DNA of 64,000 nt from Anncaliia algerae PRA339 (GCA_000385875.2 KK365161.1:16651-80650), one strand, 5' to 3'. Numbered from the stretch's first letter, positions 54,298-64,000 are shown. A program made the numbers and translations. Notes: a model not told the origin generated them from the letters alone.

Positions 54298-55354
54298 ATG
54301 AGCTTTGAACTTAACTTTATAATACCATTATTAGCAAGCAGCAATGTCGAAATTTTAAACTATTTTCGATCTAAGAATATTCTTAAATCTACTGAACGGT
54401 GTGATTTTTGTGACATAAGAATGAAACAAGTGGTTGCAAACGGGATAATCGATAAGTTCGTATGGAAATGTTTATACAAGACATGCTTAAAGTATAGAAC
54501 TACTAAAGGCATTCGAAGTAATTCTTTTTTAGCGAAATATAAAATTAGCTTGCAACAGTATCTTAGCTTGCTCTATATATTTTTAAGGATAATAGTGTAT
54601 CTGAAGTTCCCAAAGGAAATGAAATAAATTTAAAAACCTTAATAAAGTTTTTTGACGAGATAGGAGGCATTATTAAAACATTTTACAATGGATTAGACCT
54701 GAGGTTAGGAGGAGAAAATATTATTGATCAAATAGATGAAAATATTGTCGTAAGACAAGTTTTGCCTATTAACTACTTGTTTTTAAAAACGTTTTTATTA
54801 AAATTAAGATTGTACTTCATAGGGTTTTATTTAATATTTTCCTTTTATATTAATTTTTTTCCAGTTTTTTCTAAAGAATACTAACCCTTTTGTTGTATCA
54901 CAACAATATGTTATGACAAAAGCCAAAAAATCATCGTGGTCGAGCAGCTTCTAGAGAAATATGGGTATGGGGCGGCGTTGATACAATATTTATTCCAGCC
55001 AAGGGACATATGTGTATAGTTTCTGATAGAACACAATCTGCCTTACTAAATAAAATACACGAAATTATAAAGCCAGGAACTATTATCTGGTCTGATGAAT
55101 GGCGTGGATATTTAAACTTAAGACATGATGTTCAATATATTCACCAGACAGTAAATCATTCATATCAATTTGTTGATCCTACTACTGGTGTTCACGCTCA
55201 AAATATTGAGTCTTACTGGAATGAACAAGAAAAAAGAATTAAAGCTAAAATGGGAATAAAAAAGGAGAAATTAGAAGATTATATAGTTGAATGGATGTGC
55301 AGAGATAATTATATTAGAAAGGATTGGAATAATTTTATGCAGATATTTAATTAA
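54298..55354 (+). pseudogene. Transposase of copy B, interrupted
   Basis: The start ATG at 54298 has a CCC signal three bases before it (ACCCTCAATG), like host genes. The first frame gives EILNYFRSKNILKSTERCDF and a zinc ribbon (CDFC, then CLYKTC) up to a stop at 54627. A frame change near 54580 leads to KDNSVSEVPKGNEINLKTL, LRLGGENIIDQIDENIVVRQ with the first Asp. After a 161-base interruption come NHRGRAASREIWVWGGVD, IIWSDEWRGYLNL with the second Asp, HQTVNHSYQFVDPTTGVHAQ and NIESYWNE with the Glu. All catalytic residues are present. Confidence 0.85.
54759..54919 (+). other. 161-bp insertion or intron inside transposase of copy B
   Basis: An AT-rich block lies between the codons for IVVRQ and KPKNHRGR. 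GACAA occurs on both sides (54754-54758 and 54915-54919), so removal of one copy and the block restores the expected spacing. Alternatively, the block shows GTAAGA near its left end, TACTAAC inside (about 54880) and AG at the right, which are the marks of a spliceosomal intron. The first reading is a small insertion with a 5-bp duplication, the second an intron. The sequence does not decide. Confidence 0.5.
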
Positions 55355-55426
55355 AGCTTACCATTTATCATTTATTTTTTTGTTTTTTAATTATAAATTT
55401 AATCGGGGAAATAATACATAAGATCC

Positions 55427-55434
55427 AATTTATT
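55427..55434 (+). repeat. Target-site duplication, right (AATTTATT)
   Basis: Exact repeat of 54226-54233, directly after the right inverted repeat of element B. Confidence 0.8.
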
Positions 55435-58400
55435 TTTTTTTACTTTTTTACTTTGATTTTTTAGGAGAAATTTTTTTATTTTTATTTTTATTTTAATGCC
55501 CTGTTTTTTCTAAAATTTGAATCTTTAGGCTTTAAATTATTACAAGGGGGCTTCTTCTTTCATTACTTCCTTTTCCCGGCCTATTTTAATATGTTTATTA
55601 GCTATTTTTTGAACATTGGATTCCAAATTTTAATTTTTTCATCATTTGATAATAAAAGTGAGATAATTTAAGTGTGGAAAATTTCTTCTATAATTTTGGA
55701 TTTTAAAATTTATCAGATACTTCAATTTGAACGTCTAACCAATTTTAATTTAACACATGCCAATTTTTTTATTTTCATTCTCTGTTGTTTACTTTTGATT
55801 CTTTTAATTTATTAGCCGGAATAATATCCAAAGCATCTTGCTATTAAAAAATAGAAATAAAAAAGCGCATTTAGATTTGAAACTCATATAAAGTATATTA
55901 AACTTTTGATTTGATTATATATCTATCCATACATCTTGACTATGCAACCATTTGGAATAACAAGAAAATCTCCTGTTTGTTATGTTTCAATTTACTTCTT
56001 CCTAACCTCTATTCGTGGTTAAAAATAAAAGAAATCTCATTTTTCTTGAATTGCGTCTTATTTTGTGCAAAATGGAATTAAAACTTTGGAAAATACATCA
56101 TCGCATCAATCTCCTAGGAAAATTCCATATGTTTAAAATAGCTTTATGCTAATTAACTATATTTTTCTGCTCCCAAAAAGTTTATAAATTTAAAAATTTA
56201 AGCCACTACCATATCCAAATAATATTCAATGCTATCAAATCTAAAATAAATTTAATGTCACATTAGAATTAGGTTAAAATATTTTGCAGAGAAAACATAT
56301 AATTTAGGCACAGTAACATATATTCTAGAAAAGGTTTGTGACGAATAGAAAAAAATCAGATTCCTTCAAAGACCAAAAGACAGCAAATTTTTAATAAATT
56401 ATACCATATGATGCTGTTAAGAAAAATGATCATATGAATAAAAGTATTTCTTACATAAAAAACAGAAAGTTGTCTCACAATAACATTTAAATCTCAATCA
56501 GTTTTAAATATACTATTGAGTGACACAAAAAATATCCACTTATTTAAAGAAATGAAATATTTTAAGAATGTTTCCCATTACATCTCTGATTATTCCTCTT
56601 TTTTTCAATCTACAACTTTATTTATTTAATGGATGATTTTGATGTATTATCTTTTCTTTATTTTCTTTATATGGGAAAATCTTGGAACACAAAATGATAA
56701 ATTTAAATATATTCTAAGTGAGTAGCTTTCGTGATAAATGTTGAAAATAAAAACCAATTTTTTTTAAAAGCATTATTTTACAATAAAAACACTGATTTTC
56801 TATTTTCTTACGATAGCAAAGGCTTTTTATCAAATATTTCTAAAAAATCTGGAGCATGTTTTTGAATTCCAGTCATCTTTCTATTGTAACTTTTGCATTT
56901 GTAACTTCTTTAGTATATTTATATATACATTCAACTATCCTAACCAACTCAAATTATTTCTATCTAATTCACCGAATATTAATGAGCAATCAGTATTTTA
57001 GAAAAATTTTAACTTGAGCACTTAAAAGTATTCCTTAAAAATATAATATATAGTTGTATCGAGTTAATATAACACTATTCCACGAATATTATCCTTTAAA
57101 GCGATACAAAGAACATAAAATATCTTCTTCTTTTAATGTATATTTTATATTTTTCATGACGTGATACTTCATTACTATTAAAAATACCCTATATAATCGT
57201 TGTTATATTATAAATTTATTTTCCTTTCAAATATTTTAGATGCTTTTGAAATAATGTTCTCGACAAATTAACTTAATATTTATGTCATCTAGAATTAAAT
57301 TCTAAATTGATTAATTAACATAACATTCAAATGCTAAATCTATCGAATATATCGATCTAGATCGTTTTATTTCGTTTATTTTAGAAACAACAAAGCTCTA
57401 TCAGCAATGTTCATTTATATTGTACATGAAAAACTAAATGGTGCCAAGTCAAAAGGAATTGCACTTTTAATTCAGAAGTTCAAAAAAAGGTTTGAATATG
57501 GATGCCTTTCCTATTTAATATTTCAAAGACTTGAATAATACAATCGAAAACAAATTAAACATATTTTTCTATAGAAAGTTAATAATATATATTTAAAAAT
57601 ATATTATTTTCAAAGAATCCTATTTATTAATACAAAAAATACAGGATAAAATATGTTTATATTAACAATTAAATGTGATCTGGCAATCTTTGTTATTTTA
57701 AAGAAACAAAATATTTCAATAAGTCAAAAAATAGCCTTCATCCCATTGCTTTAGTAAAACCTTATAATGAACAAAAATCTTAAAATTTGTTTTTAAAAAT
57801 TTAAAGATTCCCTCCGTTCTTCAATTATTGTCGTTCAAAAATTTCATTATTTTGGGTATCAAGTTCTTTTACCTAAAAAATATTTTGTCTTTGTGGTTAA
57901 ATTTATATCGTATTTTCTTTTGTGGTGGAGTTTATAACTCCTCAACGAATTTTAACATTCTAAATTTGTAATCGATTCTTTGAAGAAATAATTTTTGTTA
58001 TTATTACCAAACTAATTTATATCAAAATAGAATCATCTATTAATACTACTATATTTCTATTTTAGATTTAAAAATGATTGAAATCTAAATTTTTTACAGA
58101 AAGAATAAAAAATATTTAATTAAAGATTAATTATTTAATTTAAACTTAATTTGTTGGGAAATGATTAATGAAGTTTAATAAATGAAATTTTATTAAACGC
58201 ATTTACTTATTTTTAATTATAATTTAAAATTTATCAAAAATTGACGTCTTTAAGCAAATTAATTCAGCCGGAAAATAGGACTTAAAGTAATTTCAGGTTT
58301 TGAATATACCTTCTTTGTATATATATCAGTGAAAATGTTTTTTTTAAAACTAAATTTACTTTTTATAGAAATATATTATCATTCATTTTAATTAACAGTT

Positions 58401-58495
58401 TTAAATTTGCCATTGAAATTTCCTTTTTCTATATATTTTTTCTAATTTGATAAAAAATGCCCTTTTAAAAGAATTTATAATTTGTTTTCCTAAAA
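55435..58495. other. Intergenic, nothing recognised
   Basis: Three kilobases of AT-rich DNA. The start may be the continuation of the DNA into which element B jumped, possibly the 3' end of copy A. TTCTAGAA appears near 56325 without a CCCATG at the usual distance. No genes or RNAs seen. Confidence 0.4.
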
Positions 58496-58498
58496 CCC
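58496..58498 (+). promoter_or_regulatory. CCC start-proximal signal of choline-kinase-like gene
   Basis: CTAAAACCCATG places CCC directly against the ATG. This supports the start that includes the hydrophobic N-terminus, so the signal peptide is probably real. Confidence 0.6.
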
Positions 58499-59581
58499 AT
58501 GAAAATTTTCTTAGGTTTTCTTATATTTTTTCAAATAAAAGATTTACTGGCTTCCTCATGTGTAATAGACACTCAAAATAGAAGATTTGATTTTTCGCGT
58601 TATTTGTATGCAAAGGAAATTTTAAGTGATTTCGAAATGAGCGAAAAAAACAAGGTTACTCAACTATTTCAGACTAATCATCCTACTTATATTCTTGAAG
58701 CAGATTCTAAAAAATATTTTATGAAAAGATTTATTCATCCAAATAACAATATTGAAAACAAAGTGGCTTGTTTAATCCAATTTCCTAAAGTCATTCATAT
58801 GGGCAGAGATTTTAGAATTGAAGAATATGTAGAATTTGAGGAATTTGATTTTGAAGATGATTTCAAGTTGATTGCAAAAGCTTTAGCATCGTTTCACAAA
58901 AATGAATTTGAAGAAATCAAACAAAAAATCCCCAAATATGATATGATGATAGAAATTTTTTACTCTAAAGTTAAAAATAACATCAGTTTATTCTATGAAC
59001 TGAACTATAAAAACAAATATAGGCTCTTAATTCTAGCATATTCCATATCTTTTGAAGAATTACATAAAAGTATGAGGAAATTAATGGAAGATAGCAATCT
59101 TTATTTCGACGTTATTTGCCACAATGATTTGAATAGCGGCAATATCTTAAAATTTAAGAATACTATTAGTTTTATTGACTTTGAGTTCGTAAGTTTTAAT
59201 GACATTCATTTAGAATTTGCTAGGATGTTTTATCTAATAAATCGCTACTATTGTTTTAAATATCAAAGATTCAGTAAAATTTATTGGACTAAAGAAAAGC
59301 AAAAACGCTTTTTAAAAGCATATTTTAAAGGTTCTAAAGATATACAATATGATAAAATGATTAAAAAAATAGAAATAGTTTCCCCAATAACCAATTATTT
59401 CTTTTTCCTTTACGGAATTGTTTCTGTTCTAGAAGATAATACTTCTATCTTGAAGAAACTTAATAAAATTAGGCAACATTTGAAAGTTATATACGCTAGC
59501 AAAGTGTTAAAGAAGCAAGACTATAGTAACCTCAAAACACTAATAGATGAATATGGCGCTCATTTTAATAAAGTTTTATAA
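58499..59581 (+). CDS. Choline/ethanolamine-kinase-like protein with signal peptide
   Basis: The 360-residue protein has a kinase-like fold. Motifs are HNDLNSGN (H208, D210, N215, Brenner's phosphotransferase motif) and SFIDFEFVSFNDIHLEFARM (D227 and E229, the choline-kinase motif), closest in form to the LicA/choline kinase group. A weak Lys candidate for ATP contact is K76 in YFMKRF. The first 20 residues, MKIFLGFLIFFQIKDLLASS, form a hydrophobic segment followed by Ala-Ser-Ser-Cys, a plausible cleavage site. This predicts export to the host cell or into the secretory system, unlike ordinary cytosolic choline kinases. Microsporidia are known to export hexokinases, so an exported lipid-head kinase is plausible. 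Substrate and export are inferred. Confidence 0.8.
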   Translation: MKIFLGFLIFFQIKDLLASSCVIDTQNRRFDFSRYLYAKEILSDFEMSEKNKVTQLFQTNHPTYILEADSKKYFMKRFIHPNNNIENKVACLIQFPKVIHMGRDFRIEEYVEFEEFDFEDDFKLIAKALASFHKNEFEEIKQKIPKYDMMIEIFYSKVKNNISLFYELNYKNKYRLLILAYSISFEELHKSMRKLMEDSNLYFDVICHNDLNSGNILKFKNTISFIDFEFVSFNDIHLEFARMFYLINRYYCFKYQRFSKIYWTKEKQKRFLKAYFKGSKDIQYDKMIKKIEIVSPITNYFFFLYGIVSVLEDNTSILKKLNKIRQHLKVIYASKVLKKQDYSNLKTLIDEYGAHFNKVL

Positions 59582-60741
59582 TTAAACCGAAATCACAAAT
59601 TTTTATCTAACTCAAATATTTTAGGTTTTTAATTAACTAATTTATATTAAAATACAAAATTTTATATGGCTTTTAATCTCCATGAATAAATATTATAAAA
59701 AAAATCAAATGTCACAATTTTAACAGGCAGTAATACAGTTTTCAAATTATGATTTTAATAGTATATATTTAAAGGTTTATATGTATAATACTTATTAATT
59801 GATCAATTTATAGAAAGGAGTATTTTTAATAAATTTTTTTTAGAACATTAATTTTTAGGTTTTTTAAAAAAAATATTTATTAAAAATAATTTTTTACTGG
59901 ATCTTTTTGTTTCCAAAGAAAATATTTTAGATCAAATTTACAATTTATCATTTTCATTAAGAAAAGTGAATAAAAGAAATTATTAAAAGTTTTTTATTTT
60001 TTTATATTTAATCAATAAAATATTTTTAATGAAAAATAGACAAAATATATAAGACTTTAGAAGCAGTCTAAACCAATTGATAAAGTTAATTCAATAATAT
60101 TGACTATCATCAATTTTCTAAAGCTAAGTTCCGATGAAAAAATGATATTTGATGATAAATTTAAATAGGTAAAGCTCGCGTGAAAAAAATTTTAACTGTA
60201 AAAAATTTTTAAAATTTTTAAAAAAATTAATCCAGAAGAAAATTCGAGTTAAACAAAGATATTTTAAGCTAAATTCTATATATTTGCTCTAACTAAGCAT
60301 TAAAATATCTGTATTATAAAATTTAAAGAATTGTTGCATTTAATCTAAGATTCATAGTTTATTATGGAAGTTTTTATTCGTTTTAGGTAAATTTATAGAA
60401 TATTGTCCTTGGCATGTTGTTTGTTAAAATATTTATCCGAAATTTCGGATTTTAAAGGTTAAAACTTAATAAATTCTCAGCATTTTTACGAATTAAGTCT
60501 CTTTGAAATGTAAGACTTATATGCAATTGATTCTGGTTTTGCTAGTTACCATTGTAAATTTGAAATCCATATTCCTATATAAGGTTTTTACCTATATTTT
60601 ATTAATTTAAATATTTATTTTTCTATTAATCATTTAGTCATGGAAAAAAAATGTCTTCAATATAATAAATTTATATTTTATAATTAGAAACACATGATGC
60701 AATTCCAATAATACAATGCCAAATTATTGGATTAGGATTTT
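59582..60741. other. Intergenic, nothing recognised
   Basis: AT-rich sequence downstream of the choline-kinase-like gene. No coding frames or motifs. Confidence 0.4.
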
Positions 60742-60875
60742 TTTTAGAAGAGGAATGGTAGTTAAATATTATTTTTCTGATCCCATGCATTCATAAAAAA
60801 ACATTATTTAAAATTAATTCCCTTTTATCAACTATTTAAAAATACTAAAATCGCCACCCGGAGGAGCCCATTAAT
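60742..60875 (+). repeat. Dispersed 5' module, copy 4 (frame lost)
   Basis: TTTTAGAA (60742-60749) lies 32 bases before CCCATGCAT (60782-60790), aligning with copy 3 through TTAAATATTA and the start codon. The frame after the ATG stops at once, but the DNA stays similar: TTAATTCCCTTTT, ACTATTTAAAAA and ATCGCCACCCGGAGG correspond to TTAATTCTCTTTT, TTATTTAAAAGG and CTCGCTACCAGAAGG in copy 3. It is an older member of the same repeat. Confidence 0.55.
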
Positions 60876-63569
60876 ATTGTTGTTTAAGCAAAAGATATGG
60901 CGGATAATGTAGAAGAATTGATATTTGTTAAAATAAATATAAAATTGATCATGATATTCAATCATTACGCTCTCTAATCATTTTATCTTTCTTTTCATTA
61001 ATGTAGTTAATTTAAAATAAATTTATATTAGTAGTATTATAAACTATTTTTTGTTATGAAATTCATTTATATTAAAATTAAAATGTAAAAAAATATTTTT
61101 TAAATAGTGTAACGAAATTATTTGTTGTATCACAAGAATAAAGAGCCTGTCCCCAGCATACTACCCAAAGGTTATTAAAATGCAGTAATTTGGTGGGCAG
61201 TACATTTGATCCTATATGCCTATATTTTAATAATCACATTTATTACATATATTATTATAGTGGCGCCACTTCAAGTATACAATTAAACAATTTATTAAAT
61301 ATTGATGCATAGATTATAAATTAATGTTTTTTAAAGAATCTTATAGGTTTTTGGTATTTTATCGAATTATTTATTTTGATTTCTTCTTTTAAATAGAACT
61401 TGGCAAAATAGTGCAATAATTCTGTTTTTTTGCAATATTTCCAACTCCCAGTTTTCTTTTATACACACTGCATAAACCTTAAATCATTCGCTTGTTACAA
61501 AGTAGTAAGTATTAATGAAGCTTTACCTTGATTGACGGTATACTGTTGAAATAAGGATTCGATAAATAAATGTAGCCTTTCCAACAGTATGTATAGATAA
61601 TGATCCTTATTCTACAATTCTTAATTAGTTTGTGACAATGTAATTGCATCTCATTTTATTACTTATACAAAGATTGAATCTCATGTTTATAAATCCATGC
61701 TGGCTACTTCCCTCCACCGATGTAATTTCTTTTAAATACTTTTCTTTAATTTGTTTCAACAACTTTGTTGAATCCTCCAATTTTCTCTTTATTCCTTTTA
61801 TAAATATAAAAACATTTTCTTTGTAGTTTATAATACTTGTAGCCCCATGTTTTTTAACTTTTTGACGAAATTTCTACTAGGATCCCATTCTGCTTGCTAT
61901 CCTTGCAAAAAAATATATCAAATCAGCTATTTTATTTATTAGAAGTTTACTCCTATACATAACATCTGCATTTAAAATAGATTTGATGCATTATTTTTGC
62001 TCCATCCATAAAAATTTATAATTTTTAAGTATGAATCATTATTTTCTTCACAATGCAATCAGGAGTCATTTCTTTCAGTATTTCGCTTCTTCCATCAAAA
62101 ATATTTGTATCTGATAGACTTTAGAAAAATTACTTAAAAAGTTTTTATTCATCTTTTTAGTAGTTGGACTTTTCTTTCTAAAACCTTCCATATCATAAAA
62201 TTTTCATCGTTTGAATACTTTTAAATTTTTAATTAAATCATTTTTAGTTCTTTTTCATTTTTTAAAAAATTTGATCTTTAATTCTTTTTATAAATTAAAA
62301 AATTCTTAAGTCCAACAGTATCGTTATAGTTTTGTGCGGTTAGCCCTAATTCTTAGTGTTTCATAAATAATTACTATATCAAATTTATTTACATTCAAAA
62401 AGAGCTCAGATGGAAATTTAAAATGTTGGCACTAATAATAATATATTAAACAAATGTGTTAAATATACGCAAATAGGATCGAATTTTTTGCCTGTAAATC
62501 ACCTAATTTAAATAATCTATGAGTCCTTTACGAGGGAAAACACAATAAAGCAACATTTCTAATTTTTCAGCTGTTTTTTTGTTGTATTTAATATTTCAAT
62601 TTTGTATGAATTAGTTATATATTTTATAATGAGATTAAATGAAAATTTAATAAAAAAATATTTAATTAATTAACAAAGATAAAAAGCAAAATTGTAATTA
62701 TGCTCTTGAAATGGTCTTCAAAATTTCAATTCTGTCTATTATAAGCCTATACAACCTTTTTTTACCTCTGCATTGTATAGAATCAAATTGTTGGGGTATT
62801 AGACATACAGACTATTGTATTCATCTCTTCAGATGACAGATCCTAGAAAAATTGGGATAAAATAATGTATCTGATTGCTTCTAATATCATATTTTAGCTA
62901 TTGTTTCAAACTCTGCTGATACTTTTCATTTTATTGCAGATAAAAAACATATCCCTGCATTTTAAATATTAGACCCGCCTCATTAGTTACACATCAAAAA
63001 TTAACATATTTCCTGTACCATTTCAGCTAAATGAATAAAAAAAGTTCTTATTTACATATTCTAATAAAATTCATATAAAAAAGATTTCTTATTACCTTAA
63101 TCATAATGGATGTTGGTAATTTTTCCTATTTGTACTTTTAAAAAAGTTTGAAGTTTTATTAAAATTTTTTCTTCATATTCTTAGCCCTTCTAAAATAATA
63201 AGCGACATATTCCAACAAAATTATATCTATTTTTATGATAAAACTTCCCCTTCCGTCATTAATTAGTTAAAATCGGTCTAAGGACTATATCATTTGAATT
63301 CTTTGAGGGTTTCCACAATCAATTTAAAACTATTAAGTAAATTTCAGAAAACAAGTTTGTATTTTCTTTGACTATTTAATTATATTTCGCCTTTTATTTT
63401 ATAAAATATTAAAAGCTTTAAACTTCCATTTTATTTAAGGAGATTTTTAATTCTTTTTCAGTTCAACTTTAGAAAAGTGTCATGACCTAATAAGATCCGA
63501 AGAAATGTCCATACAAAGAATGTGATCTATATATTAAACCAAAAAGGAAAAAACTTAATGAATATCCAT
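60876..63569. other. Intergenic with faint coding traces
   Basis: AT-rich. On the minus strand, 61625-61873 is open for about 82 codons without an early ATG and reads KLEDSTKLLKQIKEKYLKEI and SSQHGFINMRFNL, which looks coding but is not identified. At about 61440-61580 (minus), ESLFQQYTVNQGKASLILTT might be the TVNHxxNF region of another ISXO2-type fossil. Neither is strong. A plus-strand 41-codon frame at 62711-62836 has a signal-like N-terminus but no start signal. Confidence 0.3.
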
Positions 63570-64000
63570 TTAATTATAATTTTATGTATCTAAAAAATGC
63601 TTCCAAAAGTCTAAATAAAGTTCTTTCTTCTTCATAAAAATCAAAACCGTGAAATTCAATTTTATGCGAAGTAGGACTATTAACAAGGGTATTTTGTTTC
63701 AAATCGTTCCAAATTGCTTCAATCATATTAATCTGAAAGACTTCCATACTTTTTGAAAGGAGTTTTACTATTAACGGTTCGATGTAAAAATGGAATATTT
63801 TTTATTATCTAGATATCCTTGCCACCCATCTGTTATTATAATAGAGCTAGGCCTTTCGCATTTAAAATATTCAGTGTCAAAATTTCAGAATTTCGTTTTA
63901 TATTAGAATTTAAAAAAAATTTCTTTTCATGTATATCTTCCACCCTAACAGAAAACCAAATACCATGTACATGATGTCTTCAATTGTATTTGTACTTTCC
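63570..64000 (-). pseudogene. Decayed ISXO2/Merlin-type transposase (copy E), runs off the window
   Basis: On the minus strand, from the window edge inward: HVHGIWFSVRVED (like the WVFGxVER strand), IIITDGWQGYLDNKKYSIF with the second catalytic Asp, and MIEAIWNDLKQN with the Glu, then the C-terminal EEERTLFRLLEAFFRY. The pieces lie in correct order but in different frames with stops between. The zinc ribbon and first Asp would lie beyond 64000. Confidence 0.6.

Larger units (their letters stand above)
54234..55426 (+). mobile_element. ISXO2/Merlin-type DNA transposon, copy B, ends intact
   Basis: A 1,193-bp element with 22-base inverted repeats: left 54234-54255 starts GGATCTTATCTATTATTT and ends CCCC; right 55405-55426 is its reverse complement with one mismatch. 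The 8-bp duplication AATTTATT flanks it exactly. Just inside the left end, an 18-base perfect palindrome arm repeats the terminal sequence in inverse (54238-54255 against 54258-54275). The transposase is on the plus strand and is broken by one frame change and an insertion. Clean ends and a perfect duplication indicate recent arrival relative to the other copies. It landed 12 bases after the stop of copy A. Confidence 0.88.

Noticed and set aside
56321-56335. Further TTCTAGAA sites (also near 38162)
   Set aside because: No CCCATG at the 33-34 base distance; a few such palindromes are expected by chance.
62711-62836. 41-codon plus-strand frame with signal-like N-terminus and three Cys
   Set aside because: Length expected by chance, no start signal, lies in transposon debris; not enough for a secreted peptide call.
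1-64000. CRISPR arrays, rRNA genes, LTR-type elements
   Set aside because: No regularly spaced repeats, no rRNA cores and no long terminal direct repeats or retroelement protein blocks were seen.

Overview
This window looks like a piece of a microsporidian nuclear genome. The evidence is very high A+T content, short intronless genes for reduced versions of universal eukaryotic proteins, a divergent but complete beta-tubulin, tiny TRAPP, TFIIA, Mediator and ORC subunits, and a CCC trinucleotide just before many start codons, which is the start signal reported for Nosema and relatives. A Nosema/Vairimorpha-like species with an expanded, transposon-rich genome fits best, but the species cannot be named from the sequence alone. 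About 20 kb (roughly a third) is protein-coding; the rest is AT-rich intergenic DNA holding many decayed DNA transposons. Two runs of N (20326-20934 and 41288-42046) are assembly gaps.

Layout. 1-3.3 kb: the 3' end of an unidentified gene, a PIK1-type phosphatidylinositol 4-kinase (-), tRNA-Phe and a shortened ORC4. 3.3-8.5 kb: empty AT-rich DNA. 8.5-16.1 kb: two paralogous sugar-transporter-like MFS proteins, separated by a Tc1/mariner fossil, an ISXO2/Merlin fossil and a short repeat. 18-24.6 kb: a large unrecognised protein and two tandem HAD-type nucleotidase paralogues. 26.7-29.7 kb: a compact cluster of a small unknown gene, FEN1, a coiled-coil protein that may be ATRIP/Lcd1, and the large TFIIA subunit TOA1. 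32.9 kb: a calponin-homology protein. 38.4-44.8 kb: SAC1 phosphatase, a broken small gene, tRNA-Gln, MED4, aspartyl aminopeptidase and BET3. 46.8-51.8 kb: a copper-transporting P-type ATPase and beta-tubulin. 52.4-55.4 kb: a cluster of three ISXO2/Merlin transposons. 58.5 kb: a choline/ethanolamine-kinase-like protein with a signal peptide. 59.6-64 kb: transposon debris.

How genes work together. PIK1-like kinase and SAC1 make and remove the same lipid (PI4P), and BET3 belongs to the TRAPP tether of the same Golgi/ER route. ORC4, FEN1 and the ATRIP candidate belong to DNA replication and checkpoint control; TOA1 and MED4 belong to RNA polymerase II initiation. The MFS pair and the putatively secreted choline-kinase-like protein would act at the parasite-host interface.

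The most interesting structure is a dispersed 5' module. In three places a palindrome TTCTAGAA lies 33-34 bases before CCCATG, with two diverged relatives elsewhere. Four of these five sites lead into very short reading frames that resemble the N-terminus of ISXO2/Merlin transposases. The best-preserved transposon (54234-55426) has inverted repeats, an 8-bp target duplication, its own CCC start signal, and a 161-bp insertion that could be a young insert or an intron.
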